Shown here one piece after another: positions 54,104 to 62,317 of a DNA stretch of 64,000 bases (position 1 is its first letter; the number at the start of each line of letters is the position of its first letter). The DNA comes from Oharaeibacter diazotrophicus. Lineage in GTDB: Bacteria > Pseudomonadota > Alphaproteobacteria > Rhizobiales > Pleomorphomonadaceae. A program made the translations under genes and the position numbers. Below the pieces are notes generated by a model. That model saw only the letters and a list, made by a program, of their open reading frames with translations, was not told where the DNA came from and did not search any database. The stretch is from contig NZ_SNXY01000009.1 in NCBI RefSeq assembly GCF_004362745.1, forward strand, positions 124,001 to 188,000, given 5' to 3'.

Positions 54104-54859
54104 ATGTCCCGTGCCGAACGACTGCTGGCCCTGGTGCAGGCGCTCAGGCGCCGGCGGCGGCCGGTCGCGGGGTCCGAGCTCGCCGATGAACTCGGGGTGT
54201 CGCTGCGCACGATCTACCGCGACGTCCAGGCGCTGATCGCCCAAGGCGCGCCGATCGAGGGCGAGGCCGGCATCGGCTACGTGCTCCGGCCCGGCTTCCT
54301 GCTGCCGCCGCTGATGTTCACCGACGACGAGATCGAGGCGCTGGTGCTCGGCGCGCGGATGGCGGCGCGGCGCGGCGACGACCGGCTCGCCACCGCCGCC
54401 GACGACGCCCTCGCCAAGATCGCCGCCGTCCTGCCGGCCGACCTCGCCGACCGCATGGAGGGCGACGGGCTGCTCGTCGGCTTCGGCCGGCCCGAGCGGC
54501 CGGACGGCGTCGACCTCTCGGCGCTGCGCGCCGCGATCCGCAACGAGACCAAGATCGCCTTCGCCTACGTCAACGAGCGCGGCGAGGCCTCGCGCCGGGT
54601 GGTCTGGCCGATCGCGCTCGCCTTCTTCGACCGCGTCCGCGTGCTGACCGCTTGGTGCGAACTGAGGAGTGACTTCCGCCACTTCCGCACCGACCGCATC
54701 TCCGAACCCACCGTCCTCGGCCAGCGCTACCCGCGCCGCCGCCGCGCCCTCCTCAAGGAGTGGCGCGAACTCGAGAACATCCGCCTGCCCGGCGCCGGCG
54801 GCGCCGAAACCGCCTGCACCCCCGCGGAAACCCAGCCCCGCCGCCGCGCGGCGGGATGA
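54104..54859 (+). CDS. YafY-family (HTH + WYL) transcriptional regulator, inserted between GTA g2 and g3
   Basis: 251 residues from ATG 54104 with SD GGAGG. The N-terminal HTH_11 reads RAERLLALVQALRRRRRPVA, ELADELGVSLRTIYRDVQAL. The middle has GIGYVLRPGFLLPPLMFTDD and EIEALVLGARMAARRGD. A WYL domain follows (FAYVNERGEASRRVVWPIAL, FFDRVRVLTAWCELRSDFRH, FRTDRI). It probably binds a small ligand and controls the VOC gene downstream. Neither gene is expected in a GTA cluster. Confidence 0.88.
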   Translation: MSRAERLLALVQALRRRRRPVAGSELADELGVSLRTIYRDVQALIAQGAPIEGEAGIGYVLRPGFLLPPLMFTDDEIEALVLGARMAARRGDDRLATAADDALAKIAAVLPADLADRMEGDGLLVGFGRPERPDGVDLSALRAAIRNETKIAFAYVNERGEASRRVVWPIALAFFDRVRVLTAWCELRSDFRHFRTDRISEPTVLGQRYPRRRRALLKEWRELENIRLPGAGGAETACTPAETQPRRRAAG

Positions 54860-54879
54860 CGGGCGGATCGGAGCCGCAG

Positions 54880-55345
54880 CGCCACCCCACCCCGGCGCTC
54901 CCCGCAAGGGGGAGGGTAAAGCTGCGCCAAGCGACGGCGCCATCTTCTACCCTCCCCCTTGCGGGGAGGGTCGACGGCCGTAGGCCGGCGGGGTGGGGTA
55001 CCCATCCACCCGCGAGCCACCGCCCCGAAGCCGCCGAGCAAACGTCCAGCCACGTCGCGCGCGTGGAAGCCACCCCAGCCCGGCGCTTCGCACCTACCCT
55101 CCCCGCAAGGCGGAGGGTAAAGCCGCGCCACGCGACGGCGTCATCTTCTACCCTCCCCCTCGTGGGGAGGGTCGACGGCCGGAGGCCGGCGGGGTGGGGT
55201 AGCGCCGAGGTTCGGGACGAAGTCGCGGCGGAATGGGGGCCGCATCGCTCGTGGGTGTGCGTTCCCGGCGAGCGTCGCGCCACCCCACCCCGGCGCTTCG
55301 CGCCGACCCTCCCCACGAGGGGGGGGGGGAGGGTAAAGCCGCGGC
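54880..55345. repeat. Array of CCCCACCCCGGCGCT / CCCTCCCC...GGGGAGGG repeats
   Basis: At least four partly inverted units of about 100 bp: CACCCCACCCCGGCGCTYC, then CGCAAGGGGGAGGGTAAAGC or its complement CTACCCTCCCCCTTGCGGGG, AGGGTCGACGGCCGNAGGCC, GGCGGGGTGGGGTA. The same unit separates preT and preA. The array covers most of the 585 bp between the YafY-like regulator and the VOC gene. An 11 base G-tract is at 55319-55329. Confidence 0.8.
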
Positions 55346-55444
55346 CCCGTGGGAACCCATCCCACTCCTGCCATTTTCTGTCAGCAGACCGTCGTATCCC
55401 TCTCCCCGCCGGCACTTCCGCCGATCCTCCGAGGAGAGCACGCC

Positions 55445-55837
55445 ATGACCACCGAAACCGTCGCCGTCCGCCCGACCGCCGCCTGCTGGTTCGAGATTCC
55501 CGCCGCCGACTTCGAGCGGGCGGTCGGCTTCTACGAGGCCGCGTTCGGCGTCTCGCTGCGCCGCGAGGACATGGGCGACATGCGCCTCGCGGTGTTCCCG
55601 TATACCGCCCCCGGCGTCGGCGGTGCGGTCGCCACGGGCCACGGCCTGAAGCCGTCCGAGGACGGCCCGGTGGTCTACCTCAACGCCGACGGCCAACTCG
55701 ACGCCGTGATCGCCCGCTTCCAGGCGCTCGGCGGCGCGGTCGTCTGGCCGAAGGTGTCGCTGCCCGGCGCCATGGGCGACATCGCGATCGTCCGCGACAG
55801 CGAGGGCAACCGCATCGGCCTGCACGCGGTGGTCTGA
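55445..55837 (+). CDS. VOC/glyoxalase-family protein
   Basis: 130 residues from ATG 55445 (MTTETVAVRPTAACWFEIPA), SD GAGGAGA. It is a glyoxalase/bleomycin-resistance fold of the YaeR/CarB type: CWFEIPAADFERAVGFYEAAF, YLNADGQLDAVIARFQALGG and a C-terminal IAIVRDSEGNRIGLHAVV with the usual metal-side Glu region. Substrate unknown. It follows the YafY-like regulator, a common pairing, and both interrupt the GTA cluster. Confidence 0.88.
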   Translation: MTTETVAVRPTAACWFEIPAADFERAVGFYEAAFGVSLRREDMGDMRLAVFPYTAPGVGGAVATGHGLKPSEDGPVVYLNADGQLDAVIARFQALGGAVVWPKVSLPGAMGDIAIVRDSEGNRIGLHAVV

Positions 55838-55843
55838 TACCGA

Positions 55844-55955
55844 GCCCGCATGGTTCCGACCCGTGGTCGGAGCATTGCGGGCGAGAAGGCCCGACCGCGC
55901 GCCGGCCGAAAAGCCGAAACCTCGTAAGGTCCCGACACGTCGGGACTTTGCGAGA
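55844..55955. repeat. Dispersed two-hairpin intergenic repeat, copy 5 (between VOC gene and GTA g2)
   Basis: Hairpin one CCCGCATGGTTCCGACC..GGTCGGAGCATTGCGGG, core GGCCCGACCGCGCGCCGGCC, hairpin two CTCGTAAGGTCCCGAC..GTCGGGACTTTGCGAG. It sits at the convergent 3' ends of the VOC and terminase genes and may terminate both. Confidence 0.8.
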
Positions 55956-56016
55956 CGGGTCCGACCGGCCGCGCCGAACCGTTCCGCGGGCGCGGCGTCC
56001 GCGGAACGGTCCCGCG

Positions 56017-57390
56017 TCAGAACCGGCGCACCCGCGGCGCGCCGTCGCCCCGTGTCAGCTCCGTCACCGCCCAGACCAGCGCGTCGAGCCGGTCGGGCGA
56101 GCGGCCGCCGGAGAGGCCGTCGAGGCCGAAGTCGCACATCTCGTCCTCGAGCTCCGGGAAGGCGCCGGCGTGGCGCACCCGGCCCTGGGCGTAGAGCGCG
56201 GCGACCGGCTCGGCGCGCACCCACTTGCCGCGGGTGGCGCGCACCATCGCCACCGGCACGGCGGCGTCGACCTCGCGGATCACCGCCGCCACCATCTCGC
56301 CGCCCTGGTTGACCTCGGCGACGAGGCGGTCGGCGGCGAGCGCGTGGAAGAGCGCCACCGCCCGCCGGGCCCAGGTCTCCGGCCGGGCGCCGCGGCAGCT
56401 GCGGTCGGCGACCACCACGATCCGGCCCTCGCCGTCGAGGCCGGCGGCGACGATGCCGCAGGCGTCGGAGTTCTGCGCCGCTCCGGCGGGCGGGTCGACC
56501 GCCACCACGACGCGGGTCAGCGGCGGGGCGCCGGAGATCCGCACCGCCTCGATCTCGGCGCGGGTCCACAGCGCGTCGGCGCGCTCCTCGACCAGTTCGC
56601 CGTCGAGTTCCTGACGGCCGAGCCGGGTGCCTTGATAGCGCCCGACCACCGTCGTCAGGAAGGCCGGGGCGAGGTTGGCGGCGTTGTCGGCGGTGCGGGC
56701 GCGGGTCGTCGCGGTGCCCGGGTCGGCGAGCAGCCGACGCAGCAGCGGCACGGCGCGCGGCGTCGTCGTCACCACTTGGCGCGGCCGGGCGCCGAGGCGC
56801 AGGCCGAATTGCAGCATGTCGAAGGTGGCGTCGGCGTGGCGCCACTTGGCGAGTTCGTCGGCCCAGGCGGCGTCGAACTGGGCGCCGCGCAGCGCCTCGG
56901 GATCTTCCGAGGAGAACGCCTGCGCGCTCGCCCCGTTCGGCCATTCCAGCCGGCGGCGCGAGGGCGACCACGTGGGACGTTCGTGGCGCGGGTGCACCGC
57001 GAGCAGGCCGGAGACGCCCTCGACCATGACGTCGCGGACGTCGGCGAAGGTCTCGCCGACGAGAGCGATCCGCCCGGCCGGCGGCCCGCCGGCGCCGAGT
57101 TTGCCGTAGACCAGCGCGCGCACCCATTCGGCGCCGGTGCGGGTCTTGCCGGCGCCGCGCCCGCCCATCACCAGCCAGACCGTCCAGTCACCCGCCGGCG
57201 GCAGTTGGTCCGGCCGCGCCTGGAACGGCCACAGTCGCTCCAGCCAGCGCGCCGTGTCCGGCGTCAGCAGCGCCATCAGGTCCCGCAGCCATCCTCGCAG
57301 CGACGAAACGCTCAGCGAGTGCCACAAGCGCGTCGAGGCGGCGTTCGTCGTCACCGGGCTCGGGAGGGGCGTCGTCGGTTCGTCCGTCAC
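56017..57390 (-). CDS. GTA large terminase (RcGTA g2-like)
   Basis: 457 residues from GTG 57390 (SD AGGAG), or possibly from ATG 57276. The ATPase domain has Walker A VMGGRGAGKTRTGAEWVRAL and Walker B QFDAAWADELAKW, then the coupling motif VVTTTPRAVPLLRRLL. The nuclease domain has VVVAVDPPAGAAQNSDACGI (first Asp), VAEVNQGGEMVAAVIREVDA and the final Asp in DRLDALVWAVTEL. It packages chromosomal DNA head-full by head-full in GTAs. It overlaps g1 by about 200 bp and is cut off from g3 by 2.4 kb. Confidence 0.95.
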   Translation of the reverse strand: MTDEPTTPLPSPVTTNAASTRLWHSLSVSSLRGWLRDLMALLTPDTARWLERLWPFQARPDQLPPAGDWTVWLVMGGRGAGKTRTGAEWVRALVYGKLGAGGPPAGRIALVGETFADVRDVMVEGVSGLLAVHPRHERPTWSPSRRRLEWPNGASAQAFSSEDPEALRGAQFDAAWADELAKWRHADATFDMLQFGLRLGARPRQVVTTTPRAVPLLRRLLADPGTATTRARTADNAANLAPAFLTTVVGRYQGTRLGRQELDGELVEERADALWTRAEIEAVRISGAPPLTRVVVAVDPPAGAAQNSDACGIVAAGLDGEGRIVVVADRSCRGARPETWARRAVALFHALAADRLVAEVNQGGEMVAAVIREVDAAVPVAMVRATRGKWVRAEPVAALYAQGRVRHAGAFPELEDEMCDFGLDGLSGGRSPDRLDALVWAVTELTRGDGAPRVRRF

Positions 57391-57799
57391 GCGGGCTCCT
57401 GTCGGGTTCGAGGGCGATCACCTTGGCGAGCGTGGCGGCGAGCGCGCCGAGCGCGCGTACCTCCCGTTCGTCGATCCCCTCCCCCGCGGTCCCCACCCGC
57501 GTCTCCATGGCGGCGACCAGCCGCGCCGTCGTCCGCTGCAGCGAGGCGACCAGCCGGCGGGTGTCGGGCGCGGTGGTCTCGCCGGCGGTGCCGCGCACAG
57601 GGCGCGGCTTCCAGCCCGCGGCGGCGGCGTGCTTCAGGAGACCCTGCCGGCTGACCCCGATCCGCCGCGCGATCGCGGTGGCCGCCTCCCGCGTCTCCTC
57701 GTAGGCGAAGCGGGCGCCGGCCCAATCGACTGGCCGCGGCGCCGCGCCCCCGGTCGAACCCTCCTCGGCACCGTCCCTGGTCGAAGCATCCGTGGTCAT
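57188..57799 (-). CDS. GTA small terminase-like protein (RcGTA g1-like)
   Basis: 203 residues from ATG 57799 (SD GGAGG). An HTH-like segment (RFAYEETREAATAIARRIGV, SRQGLLKHAAAAGWKPRP) is followed by helices (RRLVASLQRTTARLVAAMET, VRALGALAATLAKVIALEPD). The last ~65 residues lie in the region overlapping the start of g2. Small terminases bind DNA and regulate the large subunit; in GTAs specificity is low. The start overlaps the stop of a 32-codon leader frame (ATGA). Confidence 0.8.
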   Translation of the reverse strand: MTTDASTRDGAEEGSTGGAAPRPVDWAGARFAYEETREAATAIARRIGVSRQGLLKHAAAAGWKPRPVRGTAGETTAPDTRRLVASLQRTTARLVAAMETRVGTAGEGIDEREVRALGALAATLAKVIALEPDRSPRDGRTDDAPPEPGDDERRLDALVALAERFVAARMAAGPDGAADAGHGALAGATVAVPGAAGPTAAGG

Positions 57800-57894
57800 G
57801 GGCCCTCCGCGCGCACCGGCCCCGCCCGGGGCGGCCACGGCCAACAAAAAGGGCGGCCGGCCCAACCGGCCGCCGCCCACACGTTTCGGATCAT
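57796..57894 (-). CDS. Possible leader peptide upstream of GTA g1 (32 codons, four Trp)
   Basis: ATG 57894 falls on the predicted transcription start. The frame reads MIRNVWAAAGWAGRPFCWPW then PPRAGPVRAEGP, and its TGA overlaps the g1 ATG. It runs straight through the terminator hairpin. Whether it is translated is not known; it would couple translation of the leader to g1 and could open the hairpin. Confidence 0.3.
   Translation of the reverse strand: MIRNVWAAAGWAGRPFCWPWPPRAGPVRAEGP
57846..57878 (-). terminator. Intrinsic terminator in the GTA leader
   Basis: On the minus strand GGCGGCCGG-TTGGG-CCGGCCGCC (9 bp perfect, extended past one bulge) is followed at once by CTTTTTG. It lies 16 bases after the predicted start point and 46 bases before the g1 ATG. 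Confidence 0.8.
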
Positions 57895-57929
57895 GACGAA
57901 AACCTACCCGACCAGCGCGACGCTGTCAA
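57894..57929 (-). promoter_or_regulatory. Sigma70-type promoter upstream of GTA g1
   Basis: Minus-strand TTGACA (57929-57924), spacer of exactly 17 bases, TAGGTT (57906-57901), predicted start near 57894. It is the best consensus promoter I found in the window. Confidence 0.7.
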
Positions 57930-57960
57930 GGACTATTTTCCTATCCGGATCCCCCCCCCC

Positions 57961-58281
57961 TCACGGCCCCAGCGTCACCGGCCCGAAGCAGACGTTGACC
58001 GCGCGACGCAGGCTGGCGCCGTCGGCGAACTTCGCCACGACGGTCTGCTCGCAGGAGCCGCCGGCGAGCGGCACGGTCATCGACGCGCCGGGCTTCAGGT
58101 AGATCTCGGGCAGCCGGGCCGAGTAGCCGGCCACCTTGGGCGCGCCCATTTCGAGCGCGATCAGCGCCGCCCCGCGGCCGTTGACGATGTCGGCGTCGGC
58201 GGCGAACGTCGGCTCGTCGGAGGCGGCCGCCGCCGTCGCGGTCATCGCGACCGCCAGACACAGTCCCGCACGGACACCCAT
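57961..58281 (-). CDS. Small secreted protein of unknown function upstream of the GTA cluster
   Basis: 106 residues from ATG 58281 (MGVRAGLCLAVAMTATAAAA), a signal peptide start. The mature part (DEPTFAADADIVNGRGAALI, ALEMGAPKVAGYSARLPEIY, LKPGASMTVPLAGGSCEQTV, NVCFGPVTLGP) has one cysteine pair. No family is recognised. Its stop is followed directly by a run of ten G on the gene strand and then by the GTA promoter. Confidence 0.75.
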   Translation of the reverse strand: MGVRAGLCLAVAMTATAAAASDEPTFAADADIVNGRGAALIALEMGAPKVAGYSARLPEIYLKPGASMTVPLAGGSCEQTVVAKFADGASLRRAVNVCFGPVTLGP

Positions 58282-58381
58282 TCCAGCCTCTCCGATCCCA
58301 GCCCCGCACGGCGCGCACTCTAGCACCTGGGCGTGCCGGCGCAACGCGGCGGCGAGGCGGCCGGTGGGATCGTCGCGGCCG

Positions 58382-58891
58382 CTATTCCCGGCGACGCTTG
58401 CGCGGCGGACGCCTCTCCCCCGGATCGCGCTCGGGCCAGGTGACGATGTGCTCCTCCCAGCGTTCCAGCGGCACGTCGTCCTCGCGGACGGTGCGGCCGC
58501 GCACGGAGATGCCAGCCTCGTGCACGGTGTCGGGATCGCCCGAGACCAGCGGGTGCCACCAGTAGAGGTCGCGGCCCTCCTCGACCATGCGATAGGCGCA
58601 GGTCGGCGGCAGCCAGGGCAGCGTGCGCACCTCGTGCGGCGTCAGGCGGATGCAGTCGGGCACCGTAGCGGAGCGGTTGTCGTAGTCGCGGCAGCGGCAG
58701 GCCTCGCCGTCGAGCAGGGTGCAGGCGACGTCGGTCCAGGCGATCTCGCCCGTGTCCTCGTCCTCGAGCTTGTTGAGGCAGCAGCGGGCACAGCCGTCGC
58801 ACAGGCTCTCCCACTCGGCGTCGGTCATGTCGTCGAGCCGTTTCGCCTTCCAGAACGGAATCGGCTCGATTGGACCTTTTTCGTTAACCAT
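58382..58891 (-). CDS. YcgN-family cysteine cluster protein (UPF0260)
   Basis: 169 residues from ATG 58891 ([20 protein letters not shown]). Conserved pattern: [90 protein letters not shown]. The cysteines probably bind a metal or Fe-S cluster. The role is unknown. It is divergent from the penicillin-binding protein gene. Confidence 0.9.
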   Translation of the reverse strand: MVNEKGPIEPIPFWKAKRLDDMTDAEWESLCDGCARCCLNKLEDEDTGEIAWTDVACTLLDGEACRCRDYDNRSATVPDCIRLTPHEVRTLPWLPPTCAYRMVEEGRDLYWWHPLVSGDPDTVHEAGISVRGRTVREDDVPLERWEEHIVTWPERDPGERRPPRKRRRE

Positions 58892-58988
58892 CTGCGCCCG
58901 CCTGTCCTTGATCGCGCGGGGAGTCCCGGTATCCTCGCGGCCGTGAGGGAGCCGGACCCCGGCGCCCCGCGAACGCTTGAGCCGTCCC

Positions 58989-61220
58989 GTGTCCGAGATC
59001 AAGCCCCGTTCCGGCCGGCGCCTGAAACACCGGCTGCTCGCGATCGACGCCTTCGTCGACACCGCCGCGTGGACGGTGGCGCGCGGGTTCGGCCGGGCGT
59101 GGACCGTGGCGAACGACCACCTGTCCCGGCTGACGGTGCGCGGCTGGAAGCGGGCGACGGCCGAACTCGCCTCGGAGGCGGCCACGCTCGGCGTCGCCGG
59201 CTCGGTGGTCCTCCTGGCGGCTGCGATCCCGGCCTTTCGCGCCACCGAGGGCGATTGGCGCGCGCGCAGCGAATACGCGGTCACCTTCCTGGACCGCAAC
59301 GGCGCAACGCTCGGCCGGCGCGGCATCTTCCTCGACGACAGCGTCCCGCTCGACGATCTGCCGCCCTACCTGATCCAGGCGACGCTCGCGACCGAGGACC
59401 GCCGCTTCTTCGACCACTTCGGCATCGACGTGATCGGCACCTTCCGCGCCGTCGCGTCCAACGCCAAGGCCGGCGGCGTCGTCCAGGGCGGCTCGACGCT
59501 GACCCAGCAGCTCGCCAAGAACCTGTTCCTCTCCAACGAGCGCACCATCGACCGCAAGATCAAGGAGGCCTTCCTCGCGCTCTGGCTGGAGGCCAACCTC
59601 TCCAAGCGCGAGATCCTGAAGCTCTACCTCGACCACGCCTACATGGGCGGCGGCACCCACGGCGTCGCGGCGGCGAGCCAGTTCTACTTCGGCAAGTCGG
59701 TCAAGGACCTGACGCTGGCCGAGGCGGCGATGCTGTCGGGCCTCTACAAGGCGCCGACCAAGTACGCCCCCCACGTCAACCTCGCCAACGCCCGCGCCCG
59801 CGCCAACCAGGTGCTGACCAACATGGTCGACGCCGGCTTCGTGACCGAAGGTCAGGTCGCCGCCGCCCGGCGCAGCCCGGCGACGCCGGTCGCCACCGTC
59901 GCGGCCGGTCCGGCGCCGGACTGGTTCCTCGACTGGGCCTTCGACGAGGTCAAGCGGCTCGCCCCGGCCGACCACACCATCACCGTGCGCACCACGCTCG
60001 ATCCCGGCGTGCAGCGCGCCGCCGAGGACGCCATCGTCGCCAATCTGCGCCAGCACGGCCAGGACTACCGGGTCTCCCAGGGCGCCACCGTGGTGTCCGG
60101 GCTCGACGGCGCCGTGCGCGCCATGGTCGGCGGCCGCGACTACGGCGAGAGCGTCTTCAACCGCGCCGTCGACGCGCTGCGCCAGCCGGGTTCGTCGTTC
60201 AAGCCGTTCGTCTACGCCACCGCGTTCATGAACGGCTATTCGGTCGACAGCGTCGTGCCCGACGCGCCGATCACGATCGGCAACTGGAGCCCGCGCAACT
60301 ACGGCCGCAGCTACGCCGGCAAGGTCACGCTGAAGACCGCCCTCGCCCGCTCGATCAACACCATTCCGGTCCGCCTCGCCCAGGCGATCGGCCGCGACCA
60401 CATCGTCGACACCGCGCATCGGCTCGGCATCGGCACCGAACTCAAGATCACCCGCGCGCTGCCGCTCGGCGTTGCCGAGGTCACGGTGCTCGACATGACC
60501 ACCGCCTACGCCGCCTTCGCGAACGGCGGCCTCAGGGCGGCGCCCTACGCCATCGAGACTGTCTCCTCCCGCGACGGCCGCGTGCTCTACGACCACGGCC
60601 GCGACGCCCCCGCGCCCGAGCGGGTGCTGCCGGAGGAGGTGGCGTCGGAGATGAACGTCGCCCTGAACGCGGTCGTCGAGGCCGGCACCGGCGGCAAGGC
60701 GCGGCTCGAGGGTCAGGTCGCCGCCGGCAAGACCGGCACCACCCAGTCCTACCGCGACGCCTGGTTCGTCGGCTTCACCGGCTGGTACTCGGCCGCGATG
60801 TGGTTCGGCAACGACGACTACGGCACCACCAACAACATGACCGGCGGCAGCCTGCCGGCCCTGACGTGGCACGACATGATGGCGAAGATCCACGAGGGCC
60901 TGCCCTACAAGGCGCTGCCCGGTGTCGGCCACGACGCCCCCGCGGTCGCCGACGCGGCCCCCGCGCCCGCCGCCGGCACCGGTCGCGACGCCGACCCGAA
61001 CCGCCTGACGCCCGCCGCCCTCTCGGCGGTCGCGGCCGCCGCCGACGCCATGCGCGCCCGGCTCGATCCGACCGGCGACCCGCTCGGCCCCTCCGTCCTG
61101 CTGCCGCGCCCCGGCGGCGGCGTCGTCGAACTCGGCGACGACCCCGCCCTCAAGTCCGCCGCCCGCCTCGACACCATGCGCTTCGTCGGCGGCGAGGAGA
61201 CCACCGCGTCGGTCAGGTGA
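58989..61220 (+). CDS. Class A penicillin-binding protein (PBP1A-type transglycosylase/transpeptidase)
   Basis: 743 residues from GTG 58989 ([20 protein letters not shown]); a TTG at 58977 is an equal alternative, with no decisive SD. One TM (about 65-85, [17 protein letters not shown]), then the GT51 glycosyltransferase: [20 protein letters not shown] with the catalytic Glu, [36 protein letters not shown]. The transpeptidase has Ser402 in [15 protein letters not shown] in [13 protein letters not shown], and KTG in [16 protein letters not shown]. It polymerises and cross-links peptidoglycan. Confidence 0.93.
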   Translation: MSEIKPRSGRRLKHRLLAIDAFVDTAAWTVARGFGRAWTVANDHLSRLTVRGWKRATAELASEAATLGVAGSVVLLAAAIPAFRATEGDWRARSEYAVTFLDRNGATLGRRGIFLDDSVPLDDLPPYLIQATLATEDRRFFDHFGIDVIGTFRAVASNAKAGGVVQGGSTLTQQLAKNLFLSNERTIDRKIKEAFLALWLEANLSKREILKLYLDHAYMGGGTHGVAAASQFYFGKSVKDLTLAEAAMLSGLYKAPTKYAPHVNLANARARANQVLTNMVDAGFVTEGQVAAARRSPATPVATVAAGPAPDWFLDWAFDEVKRLAPADHTITVRTTLDPGVQRAAEDAIVANLRQHGQDYRVSQGATVVSGLDGAVRAMVGGRDYGESVFNRAVDALRQPGSSFKPFVYATAFMNGYSVDSVVPDAPITIGNWSPRNYGRSYAGKVTLKTALARSINTIPVRLAQAIGRDHIVDTAHRLGIGTELKITRALPLGVAEVTVLDMTTAYAAFANGGLRAAPYAIETVSSRDGRVLYDHGRDAPAPERVLPEEVASEMNVALNAVVEAGTGGKARLEGQVAAGKTGTTQSYRDAWFVGFTGWYSAAMWFGNDDYGTTNNMTGGSLPALTWHDMMAKIHEGLPYKALPGVGHDAPAVADAAPAPAAGTGRDADPNRLTPAALSAVAAAADAMRARLDPTGDPLGPSVLLPRPGGGVVELGDDPALKSAARLDTMRFVGGEETTASVR

Positions 61221-61227
61221 CTTTCCC

Positions 61228-61731
61228 TCACCGTAGCAGCCGCCCCTCGTCGTCGATCGGCACCAGCCGCGTCGGCGGCGCCGCCCCCCAGGTCCACAGT
61301 ACGAGGTTGACGTCGTCCGGACCGTTGCCGGGCGCGAAGCTGCGCACGAGCATGCCGGCATGGCCGGAGGCGATCAGGCGATGGGCCAGCGCCTGCGTGC
61401 GCGCCTCGCCGCTCGTCCGCATCTCGTCGCGCCACGTCGTCGCCGCGAGCACGGCGGGATCGACGCCTTCGGCCGCGAGGGCCTCGGCGTCGCGGCCGTC
61501 GAAGATCGCCTCGAAGTCGGCTTCGTAGGCCACCAGCGTCGTCGGCTGCAGGCTACCGACCTGGTTCGCCTCGCGCACCGCGGTCATCACCGCGAGCGAG
61601 ACGTAGAGCGCCGGCACGCCCTTCGGGTTGAACCGGCCGCCGTAGAGCGCGGCGCCGCGGCCCGACAGCGGCTCTTGGGCGTACACCGGGTTCAGGGCGC
61701 GGTAGACGAGCCCCGCGAAGGCGATCGCCAT
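61228..61731 (-). CDS. RES-domain toxin of a type II toxin-antitoxin pair
   Basis: 167 residues from ATG 61731 (MAIAFAGLVYRALNPVYAQE). RES hallmarks: VYRALNPVYAQEPLSGRGAA, LYGGRFNPKGVPALYVSLAV, MTAVREANQV, YEADFEAIFD. RES toxins (ParT/MbcT type) deplete NAD+ or ADP-ribosylate targets. Conserved Arg, Tyr and Glu positions appear intact. It lies two bases after its partner. Confidence 0.88.
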   Translation of the reverse strand: MAIAFAGLVYRALNPVYAQEPLSGRGAALYGGRFNPKGVPALYVSLAVMTAVREANQVGSLQPTTLVAYEADFEAIFDGRDAEALAAEGVDPAVLAATTWRDEMRTSGEARTQALAHRLIASGHAGMLVRSFAPGNGPDDVNLVLWTWGAAPPTRLVPIDDEGRLLR

Positions 61732-61733
61732 GG

Positions 61734-62084
61734 TCAGGCGTGGATGCCCGCGTCGACCGCGTCGACATAGTCGAGCACCTCCTCGGCGCGGCCCTCGCGC
61801 ACGAGTTGCATCGCCGTCCGGCCGGAAAAGCCGGCGAGCGGCTCGGAGCGGTACCACGCGAAGGCGACGAGATCCGAGCCGAAGCGCGGGCGGACCTTGT
61901 TGACGATCTCGACCATCTCGCGCAGCCGCCGCTGTGTCCTGACGGAGCGCACCCGGTCGCGCCGCTGCACGGCGTCCCTGCCGAGCCCGGCGCTGCGCGC
62001 CACCTCCTCGCTGGACGTGCGGAACATCTCGGCGATCTTGGCCGGCGCGAACCAGCCGTCGTCGGCATAGCGACCCAGGTCCAT
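61734..62084 (-). CDS. Xre/MbcA/ParS-type antitoxin (DUF2384)
   Basis: 116 residues from ATG 62084, SD GGGAGG. N-terminal HTH-like helices (FAPAKIAEMFRTSSEEVARS, AGLGRDAVQRRDRVRSVRTQ) and the C-terminal toxin-binding DUF2384 domain (LVAFAWYRSEPLAGFSGRTA, MQLVREGRAEEVLDYVDAVD). It neutralises the RES toxin and usually represses the operon. The order antitoxin then toxin is standard. Confidence 0.88.
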   Translation of the reverse strand: MDLGRYADDGWFAPAKIAEMFRTSSEEVARSAGLGRDAVQRRDRVRSVRTQRRLREMVEIVNKVRPRFGSDLVAFAWYRSEPLAGFSGRTAMQLVREGRAEEVLDYVDAVDAGIHA

Positions 62085-62199
62085 CTCCAACCTCCCAGGC
62101 GGAAGGCGCCCCTTGCCAAAGGATACCACATAGATCGACGCATACTTGCGCCGAAACGAGCGGCATTCAAGAACCGAGGCCCCATCGCCCGCCGTCCCC

Positions 62200-62254
62200 G
62201 ACTACCGACTGCCGACTGCCGACTGCCGACTGCCGAAGCCCTACTGCCTACTGC
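62200..62254. repeat. Short tandem heptamer repeat
   Basis: About five consecutive copies of GACTGCC (first one GACTACC), then AAGCC and two copies of TACTGCC, lying between the toxin-antitoxin operon and the DUF1214 gene. It is not in a gene. Confidence 0.85.
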
Positions 62255-62317
62255 CTTCCTCCCCATCCCCCCGCCCATGCTACCCTTCCCCCGATTCCCT
62301 CGGAGTTGCCCCGCCCC

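Noticed and set aside
54760-57654. 964-codon plus-strand frame covering the repeat array and terminase
   Set aside because: Antisense to terminase and built partly from repeats; no homology or proper start.
38454-57799. Reading the phage-like cluster as an ordinary prophage
   Set aside because: No integrase, repressor, replication or lysis module and no att-like direct repeats were seen, and the gene order is that of RcGTA.
62200-62254. Tandem repeats as a CRISPR array
   Set aside because: The unit is seven bases without spacers and no cas gene is present; it is a simple tandem repeat.
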